A DNA stretch of 44,638 nucleotides from an uncultured Bacteroidota bacterium (GTDB lineage: Bacteria > Bacteroidota > Bacteroidia > Flavobacteriales > Flavobacteriaceae). This document shows, piece by piece, positions 35,828-44,269 of the stretch; position 1 is the first letter of the stretch; every line of letters starts with the position of its first letter. The notes beneath the pieces were generated by a model, which was not told the origin of the DNA, ran no database searches, and saw only the letters and a program-made list of their open reading frames with translations. The position numbers and the translations under genes are program-made. The DNA is taken from assembly GCA_913062555.1 (NCBI GenBank), contig CAJXVU010000028.1, forward strand, positions 1 to 44,638, in the 5' to 3' direction.

Positions 35828-38800
35828 TTGAACAACTTTAGGAGCATACAAGACAAGTTGGAGCAGTTTATTAAAAAGTATTATACAAATGCTTTAATAA
35901 AAGGGATCATCTTGTTTTTTACCATAGGATTACTTTATTTCTTAGTTACGCTTTTTATAGAATACACATTATGGTTAAACCCAACGGCGCGAACCATTTT
36001 GTTTTGGGTCTTTATAAGCGTGGAATTAGCCTTATTTATTAGATTTATTGCAATCCCGCTCGCTCAATTATTGAAACTACAAAAAGGAATAGATTATAAA
36101 GTTGCCTCAAAAATTATTGGGAGTTACTTCCCCGAGGTTAGTGATAAACTGTTAAATGTTTTACAGTTGAATGAGGTTCCTTTGCAGTCTGAATTACTAT
36201 TAGCGAGTATAGAGCAAAAATCTTTAGAACTTAATCCCATTCCATTTAAATTAGCAATAAACTTTAGAAAGAACACAAAGTATTTAAAATATGCAGCTAT
36301 TCCAATAACAGTAATTTTATTGTCTTATGTTTCTGGAAAATTCAATTGGTTTAGCGATAGTTATGAGCGTGTTGTAAATTATCAAACAGCATATGAGCCA
36401 CCAGCGCCATTTCAATTTTTTGTTATTAACGATAGTCTTCAAACTCTTGAAAATGAAGACTTTACACTAGTATTTAATACAGTTGGAGATGTTATTCCGG
36501 AAAATGTTCAAATTAATTACAACAATGAGACCTATTATTTAAAACAACGCGGCCCCGGTGTTTTTGAATATGTTTTTACACAGCCCAAAAGCACGATTAA
36601 ATTTAATGTTTTCGCGAATAATGTGAGCTCTAAAATGTATGAACTTGATGTAATTAAAGTGCCCACCTTGTTAAGCTTTGATATGGTTCTTGACTATCCA
36701 TCATATACAAATAGACGGGATGAAATATTAAAAAGCACTGGAAATGCAATAGTTCCTCAAGGCACAAAGGTCTCGTGGAATTTAAAGACGAAATCCACAG
36801 AAAAAGTAACTTTAAATACCATGGATTCAATTTTTGATTTCAGGGAGAATAATGAGGAGTTTATGCTTTCAAGACAATTGTATAAATCTGTTGATTATAG
36901 TTTAAACACAAGCAATTCAAATTTATCAAACTACGAGAGTCTATCGTTTTCTATCGATGTTATAAGAGATGAATTTCCAGAACTTAATGTAAAAATGGAA
37001 CAAGATTCACTAGATAGTGAAATCCTTTACTTCTATGGGCAAGTAAGTGATGATTATGGATTGACTAAACTTCAATTGGTCTATTACCCGAGTACAGATG
37101 AAGATCAAAAACAAAAAGAAACTATTTCAATTTCAAATTCTAATTTTGATGAATTTGTAAATGTGTTTCCAAGTCAAATAACACTTGAGGAGGGGATTAG
37201 TTATGATTTATATTTTGAAGTTTTTGATAATGATAGAATACATCAATATAAAAGCTCAAAGAGTAAAGTTTTCACCTATAGAAAGTTAACGATAAATGAG
37301 GTTGAAGAAAAATTATTAAATCAACAAAGCGAAACTATAGACGATTTGAATAAATCGCTCGAGAAGTTGGAGGAACGAGATAAAGAATTAGAAGAATTTT
37401 CAAGAACGCAAAAGGAAAAAGCTGAACTTAATTTTAATGATAAGAAGAAGCTAGAGAATTTTTTAAATAGACAGAAACAGCAAGGGGAAATGATGCAGAA
37501 CTTTAACAAGAAGTTAAAGGAGAATTTGGAGAATTTTCAAAAGGAAAATAATGAAAACGACCAATTCAAAGAAAGTTTGAAACAGAGATTGGACGAAAAT
37601 CAAGAGCAATTAGAAAAAGACGAGAAGTTACTTGATGAAATAGAAAAGATTTCTGAAAAGATTCAGAAGGAAGAATTATCTAAGAAATTAGAGGAACTAG
37701 CGAAACAGAATAAGAATAAGAAGCGAAGTCTGGAGCAGTTATTAGAATTAACTAAGCGTTACTATGTAACGATGAAATCCGAGAAACTTCGAGTTGAACT
37801 TGAAGAAATGGCTAAAGAACAGGAGAAATTGTCTGAGGCAACGGAAGAAGAAAACACCAAAGAAAAGCAAGATGAACTAAATAAAGAATTTGAAGAGTTT
37901 CAAGAGGAGCTTAAGGAACTAAGGGAAGAGAATCAGGAATTGCAAAAACCAATTGAGCTTCCGAAGGATGTAAAAAAAGAGGAAGATATAAAAAAGGAAC
38001 AGCAAGAAGCAAGTGAGAAGTTGGAAAAAAAGGAACAGAGTTCAGATCCTCAAACCCAACAAGAAAATGAGAGTGATGCCAAGAAGAAGCAAAAGAAAGC
38101 AGCTCAGAAAATGAGGCAATTGAGTGCAGAGATGAGCCAATCTATGATGGGTGGAGGTGGAGGCGAACAAATGTCTGAGGATATTGATATGCTGCGTCAA
38201 ATTTTGGATAATTTACTGTTATTTTCTTTTGATCAAGAAGCGGTGATGAAACAATTTAGAAGCATCCAAATTAATGACAATAACTATGCAAAGTATTTGA
38301 AAAAACAACGGAGTTTAAAGATACATTTTGAACATGTCGACGATAGTCTCTTCGCATTATCATTACGGCAACCGATGCTTTCAGAGCAAATAAATAAGGA
38401 GATTACTGAAGTGTTTTTTAACATGGATAAGTCTTTGGAGCAATTGGCCGAGAACAGGTTGTATCAGGGACTTTCCGCTCAGCGATATACGGTGACCTCT
38501 GCAAATACTTTGGCGAGTTTACTTAGTGATATTTTGGATAATATGGAAAACCAAATGAATCCTTCCCTAGGAAAGGGTGGTGAAGGAGATATGCAGTTAC
38601 CAGATATTATTATGAGCCAGGAAGAGCTTAACAAGCAGATGGAGGAAGGGCTAAAGAAACAAGAGAATGGAAAGAAGAAGGATGGGAATGAAGGGGAGAA
38701 AGAAGGTGAGAAAGAAGGTGAGAATGGAAATAAGGAAGGCGGTGAGAAAGACGGTTCAGGTGAGGGAGACAATGAAGAATTGAATGGGGAATTGTTTGAA

Positions 38801-39196
38801 ATATATCAAAGACAACAACAATTAAGGCAAGCTTTAGAAGATAGGTTGGGTAAAAAGCCAGGTGAAGGAGCTGGTGGTGATTTGTTGAAAAAAATGGAAG
38901 CTGTAGAACGCGATCTATTAAATCGGGGATTTACAAACAGAACTTTACAGCGGATGATGGAATTGAAGCACCAATTATTAAAGCTTGAAAACGCTACATT
39001 TCAACAAGGCGAAGACCAAAAAAGGAAATCTACTACCAACCTTGATCAATTTGCAATTCCTAGTACAGAACAACTTTTGAATGCTAAACAATATTTTAAC
39101 ACTACTGAAATATTAAATAGACAAGCCCTACCTTTGCAAGAAGTGTATAAAAAGAAAGTTCAAAAGTATTTCAAGAAAACCAATGATAAGTTTTAA
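35828..39196 (+). CDS. DUF4175 family protein, large membrane-anchored coiled-coil protein
   Basis: A 1122-residue protein of the DUF4175 family, frequent in Bacteroidetes and of unknown function. Membrane helices lie at about 23-45, 55-80 and 155-172. A beta-rich extracytoplasmic part follows to about 480, then long Glu/Lys/Gln coiled coils (about 490-740), a conserved block with AQKMRQLSAEMSQSMMGGGGGEQMSEDIDMLRQIL, and a low-complexity segment of repeated GEKEGEK units (about 945-980). It begins with TTG at 35828, preceded by AAGAAGGG (35817-35824), a rare Shine-Dalgarno-like site here; there is a stop in frame shortly upstream and no better ATG. Its end overlaps ybeY by 14 bases. Confidence 0.88.
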   Translation: MNNFRSIQDKLEQFIKKYYTNALIKGIILFFTIGLLYFLVTLFIEYTLWLNPTARTILFWVFISVELALFIRFIAIPLAQLLKLQKGIDYKVASKIIGSYFPEVSDKLLNVLQLNEVPLQSELLLASIEQKSLELNPIPFKLAINFRKNTKYLKYAAIPITVILLSYVSGKFNWFSDSYERVVNYQTAYEPPAPFQFFVINDSLQTLENEDFTLVFNTVGDVIPENVQINYNNETYYLKQRGPGVFEYVFTQPKSTIKFNVFANNVSSKMYELDVIKVPTLLSFDMVLDYPSYTNRRDEILKSTGNAIVPQGTKVSWNLKTKSTEKVTLNTMDSIFDFRENNEEFMLSRQLYKSVDYSLNTSNSNLSNYESLSFSIDVIRDEFPELNVKMEQDSLDSEILYFYGQVSDDYGLTKLQLVYYPSTDEDQKQKETISISNSNFDEFVNVFPSQITLEEGISYDLYFEVFDNDRIHQYKSSKSKVFTYRKLTINEVEEKLLNQQSETIDDLNKSLEKLEERDKELEEFSRTQKEKAELNFNDKKKLENFLNRQKQQGEMMQNFNKKLKENLENFQKENNENDQFKESLKQRLDENQEQLEKDEKLLDEIEKISEKIQKEELSKKLEELAKQNKNKKRSLEQLLELTKRYYVTMKSEKLRVELEEMAKEQEKLSEATEEENTKEKQDELNKEFEEFQEELKELREENQELQKPIELPKDVKKEEDIKKEQQEASEKLEKKEQSSDPQTQQENESDAKKKQKKAAQKMRQLSAEMSQSMMGGGGGEQMSEDIDMLRQILDNLLLFSFDQEAVMKQFRSIQINDNNYAKYLKKQRSLKIHFEHVDDSLFALSLRQPMLSEQINKEITEVFFNMDKSLEQLAENRLYQGLSAQRYTVTSANTLASLLSDILDNMENQMNPSLGKGGEGDMQLPDIIMSQEELNKQMEEGLKKQENGKKKDGNEGEKEGEKEGENGNKEGGEKDGSGEGDNEELNGELFEIYQRQQQLRQALEDRLGKKPGEGAGGDLLKKMEAVERDLLNRGFTNRTLQRMMELKHQLLKLENATFQQGEDQKRKSTTNLDQFAIPSTEQLLNAKQYFNTTEILNRQALPLQEVYKKKVQKYFKKTNDKF

Positions 39197-39593
39197 TTAC
39201 GAGACCGATTTTAAGTTAACGAATGAAGTTGATATTTCGAAATGGATAAGTGATAGTATTATCACAGAAAATTATAAAGAAGGAGAGATTAATTTCGTGT
39301 TTTGCAATGATGATTATTTACATAAATTAAATGTAGAATTTCTGGATCATGATACGTTTACAGACATTATCAGTTTTGACTATACGGTAGGAAAGCAACT
39401 ACATGGTGATATTTTTATTTCCGTTGATAGGGTTAAAGAAAACGCGGAGAAATTTGAAGTGGATTTTGATGTTGAAATACAGCGAGTAATTATACATGGT
39501 ATTTTACATTATTGTGGGTATAAAGACAAAGATGAGGCAGATCAAAAAGAGATGCGACAAAAGGAAAACTTCTACTTGAAGTGTTTAAATTAA
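39183..39593 (+). CDS. ybeY: endoribonuclease / rRNA maturation factor YbeY
   Basis: A 136-residue YbeY, a zinc enzyme needed for 16S rRNA 3' maturation and ribosome quality control. The zinc motif is HGILHYCGYKDKDEADQKEM, giving two His ligands; where E. coli YbeY has GYDH, this protein has GYKDKDE, a variant I recall as usual for Flavobacteria. LNVEFLDHDTFTDIISFDY is the other conserved block. The ATG overlaps the DUF4175 gene by 14 bases, so translation is likely coupled, and the promoter lies upstream of DUF4175. Confidence 0.94.
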   Translation: MISFNYETDFKLTNEVDISKWISDSIITENYKEGEINFVFCNDDYLHKLNVEFLDHDTFTDIISFDYTVGKQLHGDIFISVDRVKENAEKFEVDFDVEIQRVIIHGILHYCGYKDKDEADQKEMRQKENFYLKCLN

Positions 39594-39610
39594 ATGTTGA
39601 AGATTCAACG

Positions 39611-39618
39611 TATATTTG
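39611..39618 (+). promoter_or_regulatory. -7 promoter box of mnmG
   Basis: TATATTTG matches TAnnTTTG. Transcription from about 39622 would give mnmG a leader of about 77 bases that contains the parS site at 39637-39652. Just upstream is the inverted repeat GTTGAA-GA-TTCAAC (39596-39609), which could be an operator. Confidence 0.5.
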
Positions 39619-39636
39619 CACTTTCAAAATAAATAT

Positions 39637-39652
39637 TGTTTCACGTGGAACA
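39637..39652. promoter_or_regulatory. parS: parS centromere-like site 1
   Basis: TGTTTCACGTGGAACA differs by one base from a perfect 16-base palindrome and from the parS consensus TGTTTCACGTGAAACA bound by ParB/Spo0J. It lies in the mnmG leader. A second copy follows after mnmG. Confidence 0.8.
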
Positions 39653-39698
39653 CTTTTGTGTTCAGTGATATGAAATAAACCAAAACAAAGCGAATTTA

Positions 39699-41570
39699 AT
39701 GTTTAATGAAGTATATGATGTAATCGTAGTTGGAGGAGGTCATGCTGGAAGTGAAGCAGCGGCCGCTGCCGCCAATATGGGAAGTAAGACCCTGCTCGTT
39801 ACCATGAGCTTACAAAATATTGCTCAAATGTCTTGTAACCCAGCTATGGGAGGAATTGCAAAAGGACAAATTGTTAGGGAGATTGATGCCCTTGGTGGTT
39901 ATAGTGGTATTGTAAGTGATACTTCGGCAATACAATTTAAAATGCTTAATAAATCTAAGGGACCCGCAATGTGGAGCCCTAGAGTGCAAAGTGATAGAAT
40001 GCGTTTTGCTGAAGATTGGCGTTTACTCTTGGAACAAACCAAGAACTTAGACTTTTATCAGGACATGGTTTCGGGACTGTTAATTGATGGAGATAGGGTA
40101 ATAGGTGTAAAAACTTCTTTGGGGATTGAAATAAAAGCGAAGTCTGTAGTGTTAACAAACGGCACATTTTTGAACGGATTGATTCATATTGGAGATAAAA
40201 ATTTTGGTGGCGGTAGGGCTGGTGAAAAATCGGCAACAGGAATTACTGAGCAGTTAGTAGATTTAGGTTTTGATTCGGGTAGAATGAAAACAGGAACGCC
40301 TCCTAGGGTTGATGGTCGATCTTTAGATTTCTCTAAAATGCTTGAACATCCAGGAGATGTAAATCCTGAAAAGTTTTCATATTTGGACATCACAAAACCA
40401 TTGGTTAAACAGCGCTCTTGTCACATGACTTATACGAGTGCCTTGGTTCATGATTTACTTCGAGAAGGTTTTGATCGTTCACCGATGTTCAACGGAAGAA
40501 TTCAAAGTTTGGGCCCTCGATATTGCCCTTCAATTGAAGATAAAATTGATCGCTTTGCAGATAAAGATAGACATCAATTATTTGTTGAACCTGAAGGTTG
40601 GGATACTGTTGAGGTTTATGTGAACGGCTTTTCAACTTCACTACCGGAGGATGTTCAATTTAAAGCATTACGTTCTGTTGTTGGTTTCGAAAAAGTGAAG
40701 TTTTTCCGTCCAGGATACGCTATTGAATATGATTATTTTCCACCAACTCAATTGAAACATACTTTAGAGACTAAATTGATAAGTGGTTTGTATTTCGCGG
40801 GTCAGATTAATGGAACAACCGGATATGAGGAAGCGGCTTCTCAAGGCCTAATGGCCGGTGTGAATGCAAGTTTAAAAACACAAGAGCGTGATCCTTTCAT
40901 ACTAAAAAGGAATGAGGCTTATATCGGTGTTTTAATAGATGATTTAATTACAAAAGGCACGGATGAACCTTATAGAATGTTTACCTCTCGGGCTGAGTAT
41001 CGCACATTACTGCGTCAGGACAACGCCGATTTGAGATTGACACCTAAAGGATTTGACCTTGGTTTAGCAAGTGAAAAACGATTGCGCAGAATGGAAGAGA
41101 AGCATGATGAGGCTGAGAAGTTTGTACAGTTTTTTAGAAATACAAGCGTAAAGCCCGAGGAAGCGAATCCGGTATTGGGGTCTAAAAAGTCGGCCTTAGT
41201 TAAGCAATCTGATAAAATGTTTAAACTCTTTGCTAGACCAAATATAACCATTGATGACGTTAGGAAATTTGATGCCGTTGAAGCGTATATTCAACAAAAC
41301 AATCTGGATAATGAGGTGATTGAGCAAACTGAAATACAGGTTAAATATGCCGGATATATTGAGAAAGAAAAGAATAATGCTGACAAGCTTAATAGATTAG
41401 AAAACATTAAAATTCCAGCTAATTTTGATTATTCAGTAATAAAATCAATGAGTTATGAGGCAAGGGAAAAATTAGAAAAAATTCAGCCTACAACCATTTC
41501 TCAGGCCTCACGAATAAGCGGGGTTTCGCCAAATGATATTTCGGTATTATTGGTTTATATGGGGCGATAA
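39699..41570 (+). CDS. mnmG: tRNA uridine-5-carboxymethylaminomethyl modification enzyme
   Basis: A 623-residue FAD protein (GidA) that, with MnmE, modifies the wobble uridine of several tRNAs. The FAD motif VIVVGGGHAGSEAAAAAANMG sits near residues 8-29, followed by SCNPAMGGIAKGQIVREIDALGG, GRAGEKSATGITEQL, RMKTGTPPRV and the C-terminal helical domain with AGYIEKEKNN and ISQASRISGVSPNDISVLLVYM. Normal length. It is flanked on both sides by parS sites. mnmE and rsmG are not in the window. Confidence 0.98.
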   Translation: MFNEVYDVIVVGGGHAGSEAAAAAANMGSKTLLVTMSLQNIAQMSCNPAMGGIAKGQIVREIDALGGYSGIVSDTSAIQFKMLNKSKGPAMWSPRVQSDRMRFAEDWRLLLEQTKNLDFYQDMVSGLLIDGDRVIGVKTSLGIEIKAKSVVLTNGTFLNGLIHIGDKNFGGGRAGEKSATGITEQLVDLGFDSGRMKTGTPPRVDGRSLDFSKMLEHPGDVNPEKFSYLDITKPLVKQRSCHMTYTSALVHDLLREGFDRSPMFNGRIQSLGPRYCPSIEDKIDRFADKDRHQLFVEPEGWDTVEVYVNGFSTSLPEDVQFKALRSVVGFEKVKFFRPGYAIEYDYFPPTQLKHTLETKLISGLYFAGQINGTTGYEEAASQGLMAGVNASLKTQERDPFILKRNEAYIGVLIDDLITKGTDEPYRMFTSRAEYRTLLRQDNADLRLTPKGFDLGLASEKRLRRMEEKHDEAEKFVQFFRNTSVKPEEANPVLGSKKSALVKQSDKMFKLFARPNITIDDVRKFDAVEAYIQQNNLDNEVIEQTEIQVKYAGYIEKEKNNADKLNRLENIKIPANFDYSVIKSMSYEAREKLEKIQPTTISQASRISGVSPNDISVLLVYMGR

Positions 41571-41587
41571 ATTGTAATTGTTTTATT

Positions 41588-41605
41588 ATGTTCCACGTGG
41601 AACAT
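41588..41605. promoter_or_regulatory. parS: parS centromere-like site 2
   Basis: ATGTTCCACGTGGAACAT is a perfect 18-base palindrome with the CACGTG core of parS. It lies 17 bases after the mnmG stop, 1.95 kb from site 1. ParB binding here would seed the partition complex near the origin. Confidence 0.85.
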
Positions 41606-41657
41606 GTTTTAAAAACAATTAATTAATTAAATTTTTTACACGAAAAACGCTTCAAAG

Positions 41658-41665
41658 TATATTTG
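41658..41665 (+). promoter_or_regulatory. -7 promoter box of the methyltransferase gene
   Basis: TATATTTG matches TAnnTTTG and ends 13 bases before the ATG at 41679. No clear -33 TTG. Confidence 0.45.
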
Positions 41666-41678
41666 GAATCTAATTTAA

Positions 41679-42533
41679 ATGAAGAACATTAAACCGTATT
41701 TAATCGTAAAGGATCATTCTGTTTCCAAAGAAGAATTCAAATTAATATATAATGATAAATTTGATATGCTTGAAACATTTCCTCAGCCTCCAGAGGAAAA
41801 GCTCTCTGCATATTATAAAAGCGAAGATTATATTTCACATACCGATGCAAAACGAAACCTATTCGAAAGAGTTTATCATTTTATAAGGAGTTTGTCTTTG
41901 CAACGTAAATTAAAATTGATTAATACATTTAATCTTAGTGATAGAAATCTTTTAGATATAGGTTGTGGCACCGGAGACTTTTTACGAACTGCACAAAAAA
42001 ACAATTGGAATGTTTCGGGAATCGAACCAAATCAAGAGGCTAGAGATATCGCAAATAATAAAACAAACAACGCTGTTTTTAATATTGATCAACTTTTAAA
42101 GTTTGAATCCAATAGTTTCGATGTCATTACACTTTGGCACGTTCTTGAACATTTGCCAAAACTTAGTGATCACATGTCTATTTTTAAATCGCTTTTAAAA
42201 CAAAATGGACGATTGATAATTGCGGTACCCAATTATAAAAGTTACGATGCTAAACATTATAAATCTTTTTGGGCTGCTTTTGATGTGCCAAGACATCTTT
42301 GGCATTTTTCGCAAAGTTCAATTTCAAAATTGACCGCGAGCGAGCATATGGAAATCGAAAAAACCCTTCCGATGAAATTTGACGCGTATTATGTAAGCTT
42401 GCTTTCTGAGAAAATTAAAACGGGGAAGATGAATCCTATTACTGCTTTTTATCAAGGTTTAAAATCAAATCTTTTAGCTAAATCAAAAAACGAGTACTCT
42501 TCTTTAATTTATGTTGTTAAAAACTCTAATTAA
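41679..42533 (+). CDS. class I SAM-dependent methyltransferase
   Basis: A 284-residue methyltransferase with the Rossmann SAM-binding motif LLDIGCGTGDFLRTA (about 90-104), the acidic ribose-binding residue in VSGIEPN, and FDVITLWHVLEHLPKL as motif IV-V. The N-terminal 80 residues (DKFDMLETFPQPPEEKLSAYYKSEDYISH) are a small separate cap that suggests binding of a particular acceptor, but the substrate is not known; it is not RsmG (GidB). It has its own promoter box and lies after the second parS site. Confidence 0.87.
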   Translation: MKNIKPYLIVKDHSVSKEEFKLIYNDKFDMLETFPQPPEEKLSAYYKSEDYISHTDAKRNLFERVYHFIRSLSLQRKLKLINTFNLSDRNLLDIGCGTGDFLRTAQKNNWNVSGIEPNQEARDIANNKTNNAVFNIDQLLKFESNSFDVITLWHVLEHLPKLSDHMSIFKSLLKQNGRLIIAVPNYKSYDAKHYKSFWAAFDVPRHLWHFSQSSISKLTASEHMEIEKTLPMKFDAYYVSLLSEKIKTGKMNPITAFYQGLKSNLLAKSKNEYSSLIYVVKNSN

Positions 42534-42729
42534 TTATTTTAAAGCACCCTAATTGATGCCGGATTATTGTTGAATCAATTTGCTTCTGCTTTTTTTAAAC
42601 CACCCTTAAAACTTCTTATTTTAGTTGAATTTCCATAAATATAATTGATTTACAATCTAAATTCATATAGATTTTAGTTATAATTAGAATTCGTCCCAAT
42701 TGGCCACCATAAATTCAAGTTTACTTTTA

Positions 42730-42737
42730 TATTTTTG
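42730..42737 (+). promoter_or_regulatory. -7 promoter box of the OmpH-like gene
   Basis: TATTTTTG matches TAnnTTTG and ends 21 bases before the ATG at 42759. A TTG (42735-42737) within it opens the same reading frame but is not the start codon. Confidence 0.5.
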
Positions 42738-42758
42738 CTCCAGTTAAAAAATATAAAA

Positions 42759-43274
42759 ATGAAGAATTTAATTTATGTTGTATTGGCAGTTCTAATGTTT
42801 GCCTCTTGCCAGCAATCTCAAAAAATTGCTTATGTTGATAATTCAAAGCTAATTAATGATTATCAAGAAAAGATAGAAGTAGAAGCGGTATTAAAATCAA
42901 AAATTGCGGTTTATGAAAAAAGAAGAGATAGTTTAACTCGAGCCTTTCAATTAGAAGTTCAAGAAGCCGAAATTAAAGCGAAGCAGATGTCTCAAGCGAA
43001 CCTTCAAAAACTGCAACAAGAATTTCAACAAAAAGATCAAGCTTTAGGACAACGTTTACAATTTGAACAACAACAAATTGCTCAAGAAAGTCAAGCTCAA
43101 AATGATTCACTTATTAAAAAAGTGAAGGCATTTGTGAAAGATTATGGTAAAACCAATGGCTATTCTTTTATCCTTGGAAGTAATGAAGCAGGTAGTGTTA
43201 TGTTTGGAAAAGAAGATGCAGATCTTACACAGGTTATTTTAGATGCACTAAACGCAAATTATAAAAAGAATTAA
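42759..43274 (+). CDS. OmpH/Skp-like periplasmic chaperone lipoprotein
   Basis: A 171-residue protein of the OmpH (Skp) family, which holds unfolded outer-membrane proteins in the periplasm. From the ATG at 42759 it has a lipoprotein signal (MKNLIYVVLAVLMFASC, Cys17), then QKIAYVDNSKLINDYQ, the Skp-type first strand, a long coiled-coil arm pair rich in Gln/Glu/Lys (about 45-120) and the closing NGYSFILGSNEAGSVMFGKEDADLTQVILDALN. The longer frame from TTG 42735 would place eight residues before the signal peptide and starts in the promoter box, so I reject it. Terminator at 43296-43327. Confidence 0.92.
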   Translation: MKNLIYVVLAVLMFASCQQSQKIAYVDNSKLINDYQEKIEVEAVLKSKIAVYEKRRDSLTRAFQLEVQEAEIKAKQMSQANLQKLQQEFQQKDQALGQRLQFEQQQIAQESQAQNDSLIKKVKAFVKDYGKTNGYSFILGSNEAGSVMFGKEDADLTQVILDALNANYKKN

Positions 43275-43295
43275 TTTTAACGATTAAATGATTTC

Positions 43296-43327
43296 AAGGC
43301 AAGACTATATCAGTCTTGCCTTTTTTT
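43296..43327 (+). terminator. intrinsic terminator of the OmpH-like gene
   Basis: AAGGCAAGACT (43296-43306) pairs with AGTCTTGCCTT (43312-43322), loop ATATC, followed by Ts to 43327. Confidence 0.9.
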
Positions 43328-43343
43328 ATTACCCCGAGTGATG

Positions 43344-44267
43344 TTATTTTGAATAAAATGAAAAAGATTTAGGAATAATATTGACTTCAAAATCTCCAGT
43401 ACCAATAAGTTCACCGTCCGCTTGTATAAATGGTTTGGCTTCTTGAATGACCTTTACAGTGATATGCTGAGATTTAAAGTTTTGAACTTTTTTAAAATTT
43501 ACGATACGACCATTGAAAAGCTGAATGGTGTTTCTAAGAATGTCCCAAGTATTAAAATCCCCCGCAAGGCTAATATCAAAAAGACCATCATAAGGGTCTG
43601 GTGTTTTTGTAAGTCGCATACCACCACCAGAATATTGACATAACCCAATCAATACCATTAAAGATTTTGAGGAGTAGGTTTTAGAATTTATAGTAACTTC
43701 AGCCTTAAAATTCTTAAAAGAAGATAAGCCCATAACGGTTCCAAGGAGATAAGCTATGGCTCCAAAATGTTTATATTTTCCAACTTTACTTACGACGTAA
43801 CCATCGAAACCAATTCCGGCTAGATTATTAAAATATACTGTTGGTTTAGAAGCTTCTAAAAATTGAATTTTACCTAAATCTTGCGAACTTAGTTTTCCCT
43901 TTTTTATAATTTTTATTGCAGCTTCAATATCTTTTGGGATGCCTTGTGTTTTAACCCAATCATTTCCTGTTCCAATGGGAATTACGCCAATATTTATATC
44001 GACAGGAGGAACTAGGTTTTGCAACATCACACCATTGATTATATTATGTAGAGTGCCATCACCTCCAACGCAAATAAAGTGTTTAAACCCTTGATTTACA
44101 GAGTTGTAAATCAGTTCGACACTGTGTTTAGAGTGTTTTGTAAAAGCATATTTAAAGTCAAATTGGTACTTTAATAATAATGCTTGAATTTTTGGCCATT
44201 GTTTTTTACTGGATCCATTTCCTGATGTAGGATTTATAATGACAAACCATTTTTTAGAAGCTGTCAT
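43344..44267 (-). CDS. diacylglycerol kinase family lipid kinase
   Basis: A 307-residue lipid kinase of the DAGK catalytic (YegS/DgkB) family. The N-terminus WFVIINPTSGNGSSKKQWPKIQ and the nucleotide loop CVGGDGTLHNIINGVM (about 83-98) are clear, and IGVIPIGTGNDWVKTQGIPKD is the second glycine-rich motif. It would phosphorylate diacylglycerol or a related lipid (sphingoid bases are possible in Bacteroidetes). It is two bases downstream of holB on the same strand, so the two are probably cotranscribed, with this gene last. Confidence 0.92.
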   Translation of the reverse strand: MTASKKWFVIINPTSGNGSSKKQWPKIQALLLKYQFDFKYAFTKHSKHSVELIYNSVNQGFKHFICVGGDGTLHNIINGVMLQNLVPPVDINIGVIPIGTGNDWVKTQGIPKDIEAAIKIIKKGKLSSQDLGKIQFLEASKPTVYFNNLAGIGFDGYVVSKVGKYKHFGAIAYLLGTVMGLSSFKNFKAEVTINSKTYSSKSLMVLIGLCQYSGGGMRLTKTPDPYDGLFDISLAGDFNTWDILRNTIQLFNGRIVNFKKVQNFKSQHITVKVIQEAKPFIQADGELIGTGDFEVNIIPKSFSFYSK

Positions 44268-44269
44268 TA

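Noticed and set aside
38690..38760. Short tandem repeats that might suggest a CRISPR or minisatellite
   Set aside because: They are in-frame codons of the Gly/Glu/Lys-rich segment of the DUF4175 protein, with no spacers.
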